Source: Argentina anserina (taxonomy: Eukaryota; Streptophyta; Magnoliopsida; Rosales; Rosaceae). Taken from it: a DNA stretch of 64,000 nt. The translations under genes and the position numbers were made by a program. The DNA lies in NCBI RefSeq assembly GCF_933775445.1, contig NC_065875.1, positions 9,065,001-9,129,000 of the forward strand, in the 5' to 3' direction. This document shows positions 1-11,409 of the stretch, in pieces (position 1 is the stretch's first letter; each line of letters starts with the position of its first letter). The notes below the pieces were generated by a model. The model did no database searches and was not told the DNA's origin. It was given only the letters and a program-made list of their open reading frames with translations.

Positions 1-2083
1 ATGACTAAGAAGCAAAGAACACAACAACCTCACACAAGAACATAACTCACGCATTAAGAGCCTTTCTCTCTAGAATATGAGAGAGAAACCAGATCTAAAC
101 CTATTCCCTCCTCCCCCATTCACTCTGACCTAGATCTTGGTTCTTTTGGATCCAGATCAAAGGTGGAAGGGCTAGGGGAGTCATATCTAGCTTTTGCTTT
201 AAATAAATCTTTTAACATCACCTACCTTTGCTAGCAATTTTATCACCTATTGTGTGATATGTTACCCTTTGTGGTTTAATCTGGCTTATGTCCAGTAGAT
301 GAGGACTTTGTTCCTCACTCTCTCAAGCAATCCCTCGTGTTTCCAGGTCAAGATTCAACAAACTCCATAACACATCTCCTTTATCTACCAACAACAACCT
401 TGGAGGCTCTTATGGCTCCAACCATAGAGTGCAAGTCACTCATCTCTTTGAGTATGGGTGCTCGTGCATGGGTTTCATACCCCCCCCCCCCAATACTTTA
501 TTGTTATTGTCCTTGTTCGTGTACTGGTTATAAGTTATGGATCTAGGATCCTTGTCGGTTGTCTCAGCCTTTCTTGGCTTTTTTGTGAGTGATCTCATCA
601 TTTTGGTTATTGTTTCTCTTTTTTTTGTGTATTGGGTTTGTTTCAGCATAAGTTTATCACAACGAAGCTTCTACTTGTTCTGACTTCGGCTGTTGCTCGG
701 TGATTTCATTTTGCTAGCGGTTGGCATAGGAAGATAATTAGGGTTTCAATTGTATTTTGGGCTTTTAAATGGGCTTATGTTTATGTACTAATTTTTATTT
801 TATTTTAGAGATTACTTTCCCAGTACTACCTCGTGTGGAGTCTAGTGAGAAATTAAGTCTCATTTATTTATTGTTTGGCCTTGCTGCCTTTTGGATTTAT
901 CCCTCAATGAAAGTTTATTTCATCACAAAAAAAAAACACCAGAACATAACTCTGAACAAAATTTTCAAGCTAATCATACAAAGATTTTATGCGGAATACA
1001 AAAACTTCATGATACTTACTACCCATATTGGCTAGATATCTGAGCACTCCACTGTAATTAAGAACAAGAACAAACCAATTGCAACCAATATGAATTTTTA
1101 AATATCCAGATGTCATTATTCCATATCATAAAATCTCATCAATTCAAATCAATTATTGCAATACCCAAATATCCAATTACTTGATAATTGAATAAAAAAG
1201 ACTGAAGTTACCATTTTTTTCTATAATTGATACCAATATTATTACCAATACAAACTATTATATCAATAGGATGAGGGAGTAAGAAAAGAATAGAGAGACC
1301 TTGATGAGAATTTGGGTATTGCTGAAGAAAGGAGGAGACCAGAGAGAATGAATAAGAGATCAAGACAAGCTTCATGAGGGCGATAGAGGGGGTCTTGCTA
1401 AGGTTCGACTTTTGTTGGACCCTTTTTAACCCGAGTTAAGGAGGTGAGCGAGATATCTCAGTACTGTGTCATACCATTTAAATTAGGACTGTATTACAAT
1501 AAGCACCACCAAAATTCTTTCCCGGATTACGGTGCGGGCATGTATTGCGAAACAAACCTGAATTTATTATAATGGGCAAAAGAGGGAGCCAAATTAGTAC
1601 TAAATGGTTATTTTGCCTTCAGAATTTCTCTTCCTTAAGAACTTGAATCAATGTCAAAAAAAATTAGGGTTGGACATATGTCGAGCCGGTTCGGTTTTTG
1701 GCTGGAACCATAGCCTAACCGGTTCAATTGATTCCTTTAATATTCAAATAGAGCACGCACTGAACCATATTGGACCGGACCAAACGAACTAGTTTTACCA
1801 AAATCTAGTTCACTTTTAGTCATACTGTGTATTATGTAAATATATTGAATAAAGTACCAAAACGTTTCGCTGTCTGAAACTTTAGGGAAATTTCTTTACT
1901 AATCACTGTAAAAGTGAGTGACAATTGAACTCTACTAGGTCTATTGAATGTGCTCAAATCATGCAAGTGGTCATTGATTTTTTGTGCCATGATATGTGAT
2001 TTCGTTTATAGGCACCGGTACATTACCTACTTGTTTTATTTGAAATTTCATATTGGGAAATTTCTTTGCCTTGTGGATTTCTT
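1..2083. other. intergenic, no gene seen
   Basis: AT-rich sequence with short unrelated ORFs and no recognisable domain. It holds a run of about ten C at 481-490. The 1673-1792 stretch has ACCGGTT-type repeats but no protein similarity I recognise. Nothing supports a gene. Confidence 0.5.
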
Positions 2084-4281
2084 TGTCACAACCCTAAAAA
2101 TTCTTAACAATACAATTTAAATTCAATGTTGTGAACAACTCTAAAATAACCTCATATACATTGAAATCATCTTACAATAACCGTGTATCAAAACTGAGTT
2201 CAAAGTGCGACTCAGTCAACATGAATAATATCACCAATGTTTAGAAAATCGTAACATAATATGGATAATGTAAAATTCACTTAATCTTCATCAAAACAAA
2301 AGAGGAAACTACTTGGTGATCTTCCAACAAGAAGCTTATCAAGCCTACTAATCACCACATGAATGTTTATTCCCTATACCATCGATTGATTCATCGGGAT
2401 TGCAAACACAAACTCAGTAAGCTTTACAGCCCATATGAGTAAATTAATATAAAATAAATGACTCCGCAGAATATTCAATAATAACTCAACCCAAATTCAA
2501 GACCCAAATGCAACACACAACCATTGGTTCTAGTCCCTCATAGAACACTAGAACCAATTACAACAAAATGGAAAAAAAATATCCATTCAACTCACAAAAT
2601 TCTATTCTTGAGGTTACATCAACCATATCATCGACCCCATGAATAGATTGGCAATAAAGACTAGAGATTCAGCTAATCATCCCCACATCCGGTTATAGTG
2701 TGGTTCCAACACTGGCCTAACTCCACTTAGGCCGCCACTAATAAACAGAACTTCATCATTCGCCACTTAGGCAAAACAATAGAAATTCACAATAAAAACA
2801 ACTCTTCCACTAGAAGGTACATTTTCTTCCCTTCTCATCTCATCCGCCAACATATACAATTTCACCAAAATCAACATGTATTCCACAAATATTAATTGAG
2901 ACAATAGCATTATATAATATAGTAAAATATATATGTATATTATAATTACCATTAAATGAAAATATATATAAATTACTATAATATATCGATAACCAAATGG
3001 TAACATCAACATTGTAAAATTTACTCATCTTATCTCCTGCTTTTCAACTTCTACAACGTTAAGGGGCAATCTCACTTGCTTCGTCAATCACTTAAGTGAC
3101 ATAAGGTTCACTTAGTAATAAATAATCCAAAGTAATTAAATTCAACCAAAACGAGTTCTCACTCTACACTCTACACTCTCCAAGTAATTGCTAAATTACT
3201 AAATTCACCGTAACCCTCTTCTCAATCCTAATGTCAAAATCATGCCAAGCTCACTTAAATGTATTCCGACAATTGAAACCAAATGATCTCAACTTAACAC
3301 TAACCATAATTCACTTAGTTTACCATGAAAGTCTTAGTAGCTCTACCTATTCAACAACACTGATCATAAACATGAATTTGTACCTCCAAACTCAACCGAA
3401 ATTGCACTCAAAATAGTGACACTTGATGCTGACCAAACACCACCAAAAATCATCCCATTAACCTCAAATCTCTTACTCTCCCTGCCTCACACACCTAACT
3501 TGCAGATCCATTGAAAGGAAGGAACTATATACCTAAAATGGCCAGTCAAATTGATCGGAAGACTGCCAAAAACGCAACTGCAGACTCTCCCTTGGTGCAG
3601 CTGATGTTTCCTTGAGATGTAGCTCCTTTCGACTTCCCCACTTGTGCAAACGTGATCCAAGGAGTGAAGGTGGTCGATTGATGGTCGCCTCAAGCCCCAA
3701 ACTTATCAGAATGCCTGCAGCTCCGACGCCTACTGTTGCAGCAACTTGCGAGCTTTGATGCTCTTCGTTCGGTTGTCGATGCAGCTCAAGCGTGGTACCA
3801 ATAGAAAGATAAGAGAGACGAAACTAATGGGACAAATGACGCTCGATTTTATGGCCGGACGAAGGAGAACGGAGGAGAGAAAGTTTGATGTAGTTTTGGG
3901 GAAGATGATGAACAGTATCACGAAAAAAAAAAGTGTAGCTTTTCGTCTGATATGATTTTAGGTTTTTCCCCAAAATTCCCCTTTTTATACAATTTCGAAA
4001 ATCATAAGCTAAATTTTGGTTGCTGATAACTTTCTCATACAATATATGATTTACGCATGCCACATGTCTATAAACTCGTATCAACGAGCTCTATGACTTT
4101 CGTGAAAAATGTTTTTGGAGATAATCCACGAGTCAAAATCGATTCTAGTTTTTAGTTCTCAAAATCAATTCAACCTCAACCAAAGACTAAATTGACGGTG
4201 TAGAGTTGGGATTTATATAAATCACCATTCCATTAATTTGAGAAATTATAAGAATTGGATTTGAATATTTGGGTTATTACA
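2084..4281 (-). mobile_element. long non-coding TG..CA element, copy A
   Basis: On the minus strand this starts TGTAATAACCC (at 4281) and ends GGGTTGTGACA (at 2084), so it has TG..CA ends within imperfect terminal inverted repeats. A TATA box (TATAAAAAGG on the minus strand, about 3985) lies downstream of a block at about 4030-4120 that resembles 51430-51500 in copy D, sharing the GAGCTCGT and ATACGAGTT words. No gag or pol can be read. The flanks are TTCTT and TTTTT, only a partial match for a 5-bp target duplication. It looks like a solo LTR or a coding-less LTR-type element. The boundaries are a reading of the termini and were not confirmed by comparison with another genome. Confidence 0.5.
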
Positions 4282-5031
4282 TTTTTTCATTTTTTCTGTA
4301 AGAGAATACTGAAAATTAGAATTAATAATATAATTTTTATTTTAGGTTTTCTAGTTATGTTCTTTTATGTTACGATTGAGATACCCATCCACAAAATCTA
4401 GTTCTCGTTCACACTTGTTTAGTGTTACCAATTTAGATTTATGGCCTTTGGAAGTTTTTTTTTATTAGAACTTTCCAGCCTTTGGAAGTTGCTCTCTCTA
4501 TTCTTTGCTTGTAGCACCTCTCTTTTCTGAAGTTGTGTCTCCATGCCTAGAGTTTGAGAAAGTTAAATAGTGATTGAATCATCTTTTGTGCAAAAGTTCA
4601 TTGATTGTAAGCTGTTAAAATGATTGTGGAAATACTTTATGCGTAGTTTATTCAAATATTTTACGGGTAGAAAAAGAAATAACAACAACTATCAATCTGA
4701 TTAGACAGGGGTAGTTTTCCAACTCTTCTATATGTAGTGGGTTAGAACTAAGTGATTTGAGCTTTTTAAAGTTAGGAGAGATTAGATGTACTACCATCTC
4801 TGGTTTCTTGCCATGATTTCTATTTTTTTGGTTCTGTTTTGTAAGCTATTTATGGCTTAAATTGGTATGTTTTTAAGCTCATGTTAACGCTAAGCTTGGT
4901 CACATGAAGTCATATAAGCTTATTTGCCATTTACTAACTCAATTGCTATTGCAGGATTGGAACTCGGTAGAAAAAGTTCTAAGTACGAACAAAATCAATG
5001 ATGCAGTTTCAGTTTACTCCTATTAAGACAA
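4282..5031. other. intergenic, no gene seen
   Basis: AT-rich spacer between copy A and the copia LTR. A possible splice acceptor followed by a short open stretch lies at about 4954-5025 (reading DWNSVEKVLS), but I recognise no protein there. Confidence 0.4.
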
Positions 5032-5225
5032 TGTCCTAATCAGTTGTAATTATGATTAATTAGCTATAATATGGTTAGTACATGATTAGTTAGAGTAGGG
5101 TCACGTGGCTTCATCTTATTTCCTCATTTCTTTGTATATATAGGCAGACGCTCTCATTCTGTAACTAACTTTCATAACACATAAATATACAACCTCAATT
5201 TCCTTATTTTCTCCCTATATTTTCA
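5032..5225 (+). repeat. 5' LTR of the copia element
   Basis: It begins TGTCCTAATC and ends TTTCA, directly before a primer-binding-site-like sequence. At 194 bp it is short for a copia LTR. It contains a TATA box at 5145-5152. With no second LTR in the window, both ends rest on the TG..CA rule and the position of the PBS. Confidence 0.65.
5145..5152 (+). promoter_or_regulatory. TATA box in copia LTR
   Basis: TATATATA inside the LTR, about 75 bp before its 3' end. This is the usual place for the U3 promoter of a short plant LTR. Confidence 0.5.
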
Positions 5226-5243
5226 TGGCATCAGGAGCCTAGG
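5226..5243 (+). other. primer binding site (initiator tRNA-Met type)
   Basis: TGGCATCAGGAGCC directly follows the LTR. The plant copia PBS complementary to initiator tRNA-Met is TGGTATCAGAGC; this copy differs by one substitution and one inserted G, in keeping with a decayed element. Confidence 0.6.
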
Positions 5244-5728
5244 TTTCGATTGGGACCACAAATTTCATTTCCGCGGTGCAAAATTCAAGCAAGGATTTGT
5301 GATCGCTGCACTTGATTGTGTTCTTCATCACAATTCGAGCGCAATCAGATGTTTCTTGATCTTCTTGACTCAATGTTCAGATCTACTGCGATTTTCTGCT
5401 AAATCTTCATCATCGAAGCTTAGATTTGTTGATCTCTGTTGTTGAAATCTATATGTGGCTAGTTTCAAGCGTAGTTTTTCAATTTCGCAAGCAAGAATTA
5501 TCAAATTTTGTTCAACTCAAGCGTATATACTTGATTCGAAGCTTAGGTTTATCTTGATCTATGATATATGTGCTCTATTTGAGAATTTTGTGTGAATGAT
5601 CATCATAATCTTCGAAAATTGCTCCCGAAATCCAGAAACTCTAGTTTGTTCTCTGCAAAAGTCATAGATCTAGCGCCTCTGTGTGTTTTTCAGCTTGTCT
5701 ATATAACCTCAAGTCCAGATTCATAGTT

Positions 5729-7425
5729 ATGGCTTTATCCTCAAACTCTCAGATTACTCAAACTATTATTTACCTCCCTAATATCCTTCTTGATGAGTCC
5801 AACTATCCGACTTGGCTCTTTCGCCTAGAGTCTTTCCTTAGAGGTCAAAACATATATGGATTTGTGGATGGAACCATTCCATGTCCACCTCAGTATGTAC
5901 TACCACAGATGGAACCTATAGTGTGCTCAATCCGGAGTTTGTTGCTTGGAAAGCTCAGGATCAGAGTATTGTTAATATGCTAGGGCAGACCCTAAGTCCA
6001 GTTACTATGTCCTGCGCTGTTGGTAGTAAATCTGCCCATGAGATGTGGACTAATCTCAAGCTCAAGTTTGCAGCTCCAAATCGACAAAGTATCTTGCAAT
6101 TGAAGTTTAATCTTCAAAATCTTAAGAAAGGGTCAGATAACATTGAAACTTATCTAGACAAAATTAAGTCAGCTAGGGATGCATTGGCAACAGTTGGAGT
6201 TTTCTTCGATGATGAAGATATTGTGGTAGTTGTCCTTAGAGGTCTGCCTTCTGAATATGCTGCTATAAAAACAGTGATTCGTGCTCAGTTTGTATCTTGT
6301 TCAATGGGAGAACTTAAGACTCTTCTTAAAGCTGCTGAAGTGGATATTGAGAATGAGATGAATTCTACTGTTTCCGTGCCTATTGCAGCTATGGTCGCTC
6401 AAAATCAGCAATCTATCTCTCAGTCTAGTTCCACCATGCTTTCTCAGGGTGCTTCTTCAAGTTCGCCAAGTGTTCCACCTGGTTTTAATCCACTCCCTCA
6501 GACCCCAACCAACCCTGCAGCTATCTCAGCACAAACATCTTCTATTCCTTCTACTTTACTTGGTAGGTGTGTCAAGCATTTTTGGCACTGGAGATTTGGG
6601 CATCCCTCAAATGAAGTTCTCAGCATTATGTTAAATAAGAGCAGTTTAGTTGGTGAACCTGATTCTAGCTCCATGTGTGAAGCTTGTCTGTTAGGAAAAT
6701 TTCATAGACTTCCTTTTCCAAAATCAAGTACAAAATCTGTTAAGGCTTTTGAACTTCTACATTCTGATGTTTGGGGGCCATCTCCTTATGTTGCTTTGGA
6801 TGGTTATAAGTACTTTGTTCTGTTTGTGGATGATTTTACTAGGTATACTTGGATATTTCCAATGAGAAACAAAAGTGAGGTTCTTTCATACTTCAAGTCA
6901 TTATGTTCATTTGTGAAAAATCAGTTTGATGCAACTATTAAAACTTTTAGAACAGATGGAGGAGGAGAATATACAGGTAAAGAGTTTAAGCAATTTCTTG
7001 ATCATAATAGAATTGTGCATCAGATTTCTTGCCCTTATACTCCACAACAATATGGAGTTTGTGAGTGAAAAAATAGGCATGTGAGAGAAACAGCAATAAC
7101 TATGCTTCAAACTACTTCTCTCCCTCCCAACTTTTGGTATTATGCATGTGCTTTAGGTACATACCTCATAAACAGAATGCCTTCTCCGGTAACTGATAAA
7201 GAGTCCCCTTTCGCTAAACTCTTTTGCAAACAACCTGATTTGAGCATATTAAAAGTGTTTGGATGTGCTTGCTACCCTCTAACAACATTTTATAATCATA
7301 ATAAGTTGAAGCCAAAGTCAGTTAAGTGTGTTTTCCTTGGTTTTGCTTCTGGATATAAGGGATATATCTGTTATAACTATCAGGCAAAGAAATATGTCAT
7401 TTCAAGACATGTGATATTCAATTAG
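5729..7425 (+). pseudogene. copia gag and integrase, broken
   Basis: Gag starts at 5729 (MALSSN) with the copia gag motif YPTWLFRLESFL, then changes frame at about 5930 into a reading with VAWKAQDQSIVNML, EMWTNL and LRGLPSEY, typical of UBN2/Retrotran_gag. The reading enters the GAG-pre-integrase motif (HFWHWRFGHPS, CEACLLGK) and the integrase core: first Asp in LHSDVWGP, second in FRTDGGGEY, then NRHVRETAITML. A TGA at 7066-7068 interrupts the core just before the expected Glu region; the frame continues from 7081 to 7425 (LNRMPSPV-type and VFGCACYPL motifs). The usual CCHC knuckle and aspartic protease are absent. Confidence 0.85.
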
Positions 7426-8029
7426 GGTGATTTTCCATATGCCAAGTTACGACTTCTCTGTAGCAATCTACCTTACCTGCCTCTACAGCTATATCTACAT
7501 CTCAGTCATTGAGTGTACAGCCATATCTTCAACATCAACAATCTTTTACTCAGTCCAACTTGCCCACGCCTGTCCTGCACACATCATCATCAACATCAAG
7601 GTCCATACCTACAAGATCTATGCCTCAACTTTCACCTCCTACACCTCTCAATTCTTCTAATATTTTAAATGATGTTGTGAATGATTCAACTTATGTTAGT
7701 CCATATGAGCACTCAATTTCTAATAGTTCTGGTGGAAACATGTCACCATTTAGTCCTAATGCTCATACAATAGTGGATATTAATCAAGAAGTTGGTTCTT
7801 TAAATGTGAGTGCTCAGCCTGGTACTGGTGTGGAAGTGATATTGCAATGTTCTAGCAGTCAAGTTTCATAATCAAATATATTACATCCGGTAGAGGGTCT
7901 TTCTCATGCCACTATCAATGATCACAACATGCTCACAAGGGGAAAGAGAGGTATAGTACACACAAAGAGTTTTTTTATCTATTTTGTCCAATCCAAGCTG
8001 TGATCCTGCAGATTTTGAACCATAAAGCT
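7426..8029 (+). pseudogene. copia integrase-RT linker, degenerate
   Basis: Ser/Thr/Pro-rich linker between integrase and RT. An open reading at 7509-7871 is rich in S, P and Q, the usual composition of this low-constraint region in copia pol. It ends in a stop and joins no RT frame directly. Confidence 0.55.
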
Positions 8030-9385
8030 GCTTTGAAGATTCCGGCTTGGAAACAAGCAATGCAGGAGGAATATGATGCTCTCATTAATCAAGAGACTTG
8101 GTCTCTCTGTCCTCTGCCCCCAAACAAAAATCTAGTCTCATGCAAGAATACGGTGTAGACTATGAAGAAACTTTCTCTCCCGTAGTGAAGCACACTACAG
8201 TAAGACTTATTTTGGGGATGGCAGCAAATGGAGGGTGGAAACTTCACCAAATGGATGTTAAAAATGCATTTTTACATGGGATTTTGAATGAAGAGGTTTA
8301 TATGACTCAGCCACAAGGTTTTGAAAGCTCAACTTGTCCATCCTCGTATGTCTGCAAGTTACATAAATCTCTTTATGGTCTTAAGCAAGCTCCAAGAGTT
8401 TGGAATGGCAGGTTCACCAATTTTCTTCCTTCTATTGGCTTTAAGTTCTCTTATGTTGATCCACCTTTATTTGTCAAGATTTCTGGACCATCCAAGGTTT
8501 ATCTTCTTCTCTATGTGGATGATATAATCATCATTGGAAATAGTGAAACTCTCATTATAGAAGTAAAGGCTGCACTTCAATCAAAATTTGATATGAAGGA
8601 TCTTGAAGACCTGCATTTCTTCTTGGGGTTAGAAATTAAATATCTTTATGATGGTCTTTTTATATCTCAACATAAATATGCAAAAGATCTCATTCATAAG
8701 GCTGGTATGGATGACTGTCACTCACATATAACTCCATCTCAATCAGGAGTTAAGTTACGAAAAGATGTTGGTGTTCCTCTTGCAAATTCTGATGTTTCTC
8801 ATTTTAGAAGTTTGGTTGGTTGTCTTCAATACCTTACCTTCACTCATCCTGACATTGCATATAGTGTTCATTCTATATGTCAATTCCTTCATTGTCCTAC
8901 TGAAGATCATTTGATAGCAGCTAAACGGATTATCAGATATGTTAAAGGCACTATGCATTATGAAATTAAGTTCAAGAGGGGTGATTTTCAGTCTCATGCA
9001 TTTACTCTTCAAGCCCACATTCATGCATTCTGTGATGCTGACTGGGCAGGAGATCCAAATGACCGGAAATCAACTACATGTTTTGTCATTCTTCTCAAAA
9101 CTCTCCAATCTCATGGTGTAGTAAGAAACAAAATGCAGTTTCAAGATCTTCAACAGAAGCCGAATATAGGAGTTTGGCTGATACAACTCCTGAGCTTCAG
9201 TGGATTATTAATTTGTTGAAAGATCTTCATGTAGATTTGAAGCAAGTTCATGTTCTTCATTGTGATAATATTTCGGCACTAGCACTAGCTTCTAATCCTG
9301 TCCAGCACTCCAAACTCAAGCATGTTGAGGTAGATGTCCATTTTATAAGAGAAAAAGTCAAGGCTGGTACTCTCAATGTCTGTTG
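8030..9385 (+). pseudogene. copia reverse transcriptase and RNase H, broken
   Basis: The reading begins with the RT N-terminal motif EEYDALINQETW at about 8068, then loses roughly 30 codons and shifts frame near 8140 before YGVDYEETFSPV. The rest of the RT is open: HQMDVKNAFLHG, LYGLKQAPRVW and the catalytic LLYVDDIIIIG (YVDD at about 8513). RNase H follows with FCDADWAGDPNDRKST, then a further frame change near 9100 into SRSSTEAEYRSLAD and CDNISALALA. Copia similarity fades after AGTLNVC at about 9382, where the usual ending (YVPT..QLADIFTKPL) is replaced by WD40-protein sequence. Confidence 0.88.
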
Positions 9386-10371
9386 GTCCTGGGCCAATGA
9401 ATTTGTCTACATATACTGCTTGCCCTGCACTTGTACCTAATGGAAAACAAAGGACTTCAAGTTTGGAGGCACCAATTATGCTGTTGACTGGTCACCAAAG
9501 TGTTATATATGCAATGAAATTTAACCCTGTTGGAACAGTCGTAGCATCGGGTTCTCATGACAGGGAAATTTTCTTATGGAATGTTCATGGGAATGTGAAA
9601 ACTTCATGGTTTTTAAGGGGCACAAGAATGTTGTGTTGGATCTTCACTGGACAACTGATGGGTCTCAAATAGTATCAGCCAGTCCAAACAAAACTGTGGG
9701 GCATGGGGTGTTGAAACAGGAAAAAGAATTAAAAAGGTGATAGAACATTATTCATTTGTAAATTCTTGTCATCCTGCTCGGAGAGGACAACCTCTTGTTG
9801 TCAACAGATCTGATGATGGAACTACCAAACTATGGGATATGCGTGTGACGGGCGCCATCCAAACATACCAACTAACAACTGTCAGCTTCTCAGATGCATC
9901 AGATAAGATCTTTACTAGAGGTATCGACAATGATATTAAGGTTTGGGACTTGCAGAAGGCTGAGGTACTAATGACACTTCAAGGACATCAAGATATGATA
10001 ACAGGCATGTCATTGAGTCATGATGGCTCTTATCTTCTGACTAATGGAATGGACTACAAGCTATGCATTTAGGATATGCGCCCGTATGCACCACAAAATC
10101 GTGGTGTGAAGATAATGGAACTATGGAAGGGCATCAACACAACTTTAAAAAGAATTAGTTAAAATGCAGCTGGTCACCTGATGGAAGCAAGGTCACGAGT
10201 CACGAACGGCAGTTCTCATAGGATGGTCTACATATGGGGTACTACTTCTCAACACATCTTGTTTATGCTGCCATGCCACACTAGATCTGTTAATGAGTCT
10301 GTATGCCACCCCACCGAGCCCATCATTGGATCTTGCAGTAGTGATAAGTATATATATAACTAGGGGAAATC
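9386..10371 (+). pseudogene. U5 snRNP 40-kDa WD40 protein, intronless broken copy
   Basis: The reading matches plant U5-40K (SNRNP40, Prp8-associated spliceosomal WD40 protein, about 340 residues) almost end to end: GKQRTSSLEAPIMLLTGHQS, FNPVGTVVASGSHDREIF, RSDDGTTKLWDM, SFSDASDKIF, GHQDMITGMS, DGSYLLTNGMD, DMRPYAPQNR, HPTEPIIGSCSSDK. It runs without introns. Damage includes single-base deletions near 9600 and 9695, a TGG to TAG change at 10070, a scrambled stretch at 10110-10160, and loss of the last residues and of the first few codons. It starts where the copia RNase H similarity stops. The protein it derives from acts in the nucleus in pre-mRNA splicing; this copy cannot. Whether the parent gene has introns in this species is unknown to me. 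Confidence 0.85.
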
Positions 10372-11409
10372 TGATTGTACTGAAATGTAATGGTTTCATC
10401 TTCTAATTTGTTGTGTACAATGACTTTGAACCGTTGCTGATGTATCTTACATTAGTTTTCCAGATTGATAAGAATTCATAGTGTATAACCTCTTTTGTCA
10501 TCTACTTAATTATCTACATTTCGCAATTACATGTATTAACGTCAGCACTGGTCCTATAAGTATTCTCTGACATGGAACCAGCTTAACGGTCTGTGTTGAG
10601 TTGTACTTTTTTTTATATCCAAATTTCGTATATCCTTATCCTTAAATATTCATTCAGCATGCAATTACATTCACTTTAAATTTTCAGTTAGTAAAATTAT
10701 ATTGATGCATGGAAAGGTATTAGCTATGCGTGGGTGGAGACGGCCTGGTGTTTTCCGGCAGTATGGGTAACACTCTGGTTGTTGCTTAGTTGATGGCGGT
10801 GATCTCCTCTCCCCTTGGCTTGGGCTCGGGTCTTATTAGGTTGTGCCCAAGTCAAGGCAAAAAGCTCATAAAAGGCAATTTTATTTTGTTTTGTTTTGTT
10901 TTTTTGTTTTTTTATCTATACTATTAATAATCAAAACAGGTTTTGTCGACCAAAATGCATGTGAAATTACATTAACACAGACCGTTGAGAGTTATATGCA
11001 TTATTTTGCTATTTACTTTTATATCCTTTATTTATTAAAATATAAATTCAATTAAAAAAAAGAGATGATAATGTGGATGGAAGTTATATGCATCGTGTAA
11101 CTTTTATCCCACGTTAATTACATTCCCCACATTTTTTGGAAGTAAACTTTTAAGAGAAAAGAGATAATAATCTTGATGGGAGTTATCTACATGATATATC
11201 CCACGTTTGGTAAATAAACTACATTCCCCCACATTTTTTTGGAAAATAAAATTTTAAGAGAAAAGGAAATTCCCACACACATCGGGTGTGGGCTAATGCT
11301 AGTGTTTTGTTTTGTTTTCACTAAGTGGGTGTAGTCTTGGTAGGTGCACTCAAAGTGCCCTATCTTCTCTAGGTGGGCGGTGAGTTGCTTCATCAAATGG
11401 TTGTTACCT
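10372..11409. other. intergenic with a tandem duplication
   Basis: The first part may be 3' UTR of the U5-40K copy. No LTR and no clear poly(A) tail were found. The stretch 10740-10860 is GT-rich and resembles a LINE 3' end only in style. A 99-bp duplication follows at 11062. No gene. Confidence 0.45.
11062..11265. repeat. two-copy tandem repeat, about 99-105 bp unit
   Basis: Copy 1 at 11062-11160 and copy 2 at 11161-11265 share, in order, GAGAT.ATAAT, GGAGTTAT / GAAGTTAT, ATCCCACGTT, TACATTCCCC, CACATTTTTT and TTTTAAGAGAAAA. They differ by scattered substitutions and small indels, so the duplication is not recent. Confidence 0.7.

Larger units (their letters stand above)
5032..9390 (+). mobile_element. 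degenerate Ty1/copia element, 3' LTR missing
   Basis: The order is 5' LTR, primer binding site, gag, integrase, reverse transcriptase, RNase H, the copia order (integrase before RT). The zinc-knuckle and protease region between gag and integrase is missing: gag-type sequence runs into the GAG-pre-integrase motif HFWHWRFGHPS at about 6577. A second deletion removes the RT N-terminus near 8140. No copy of the LTR start (TGTCCTAATCAG) is seen downstream; instead the RNase H reading runs into a U5-40K-like WD40 copy. The element cannot be autonomous. Confidence 0.85.
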
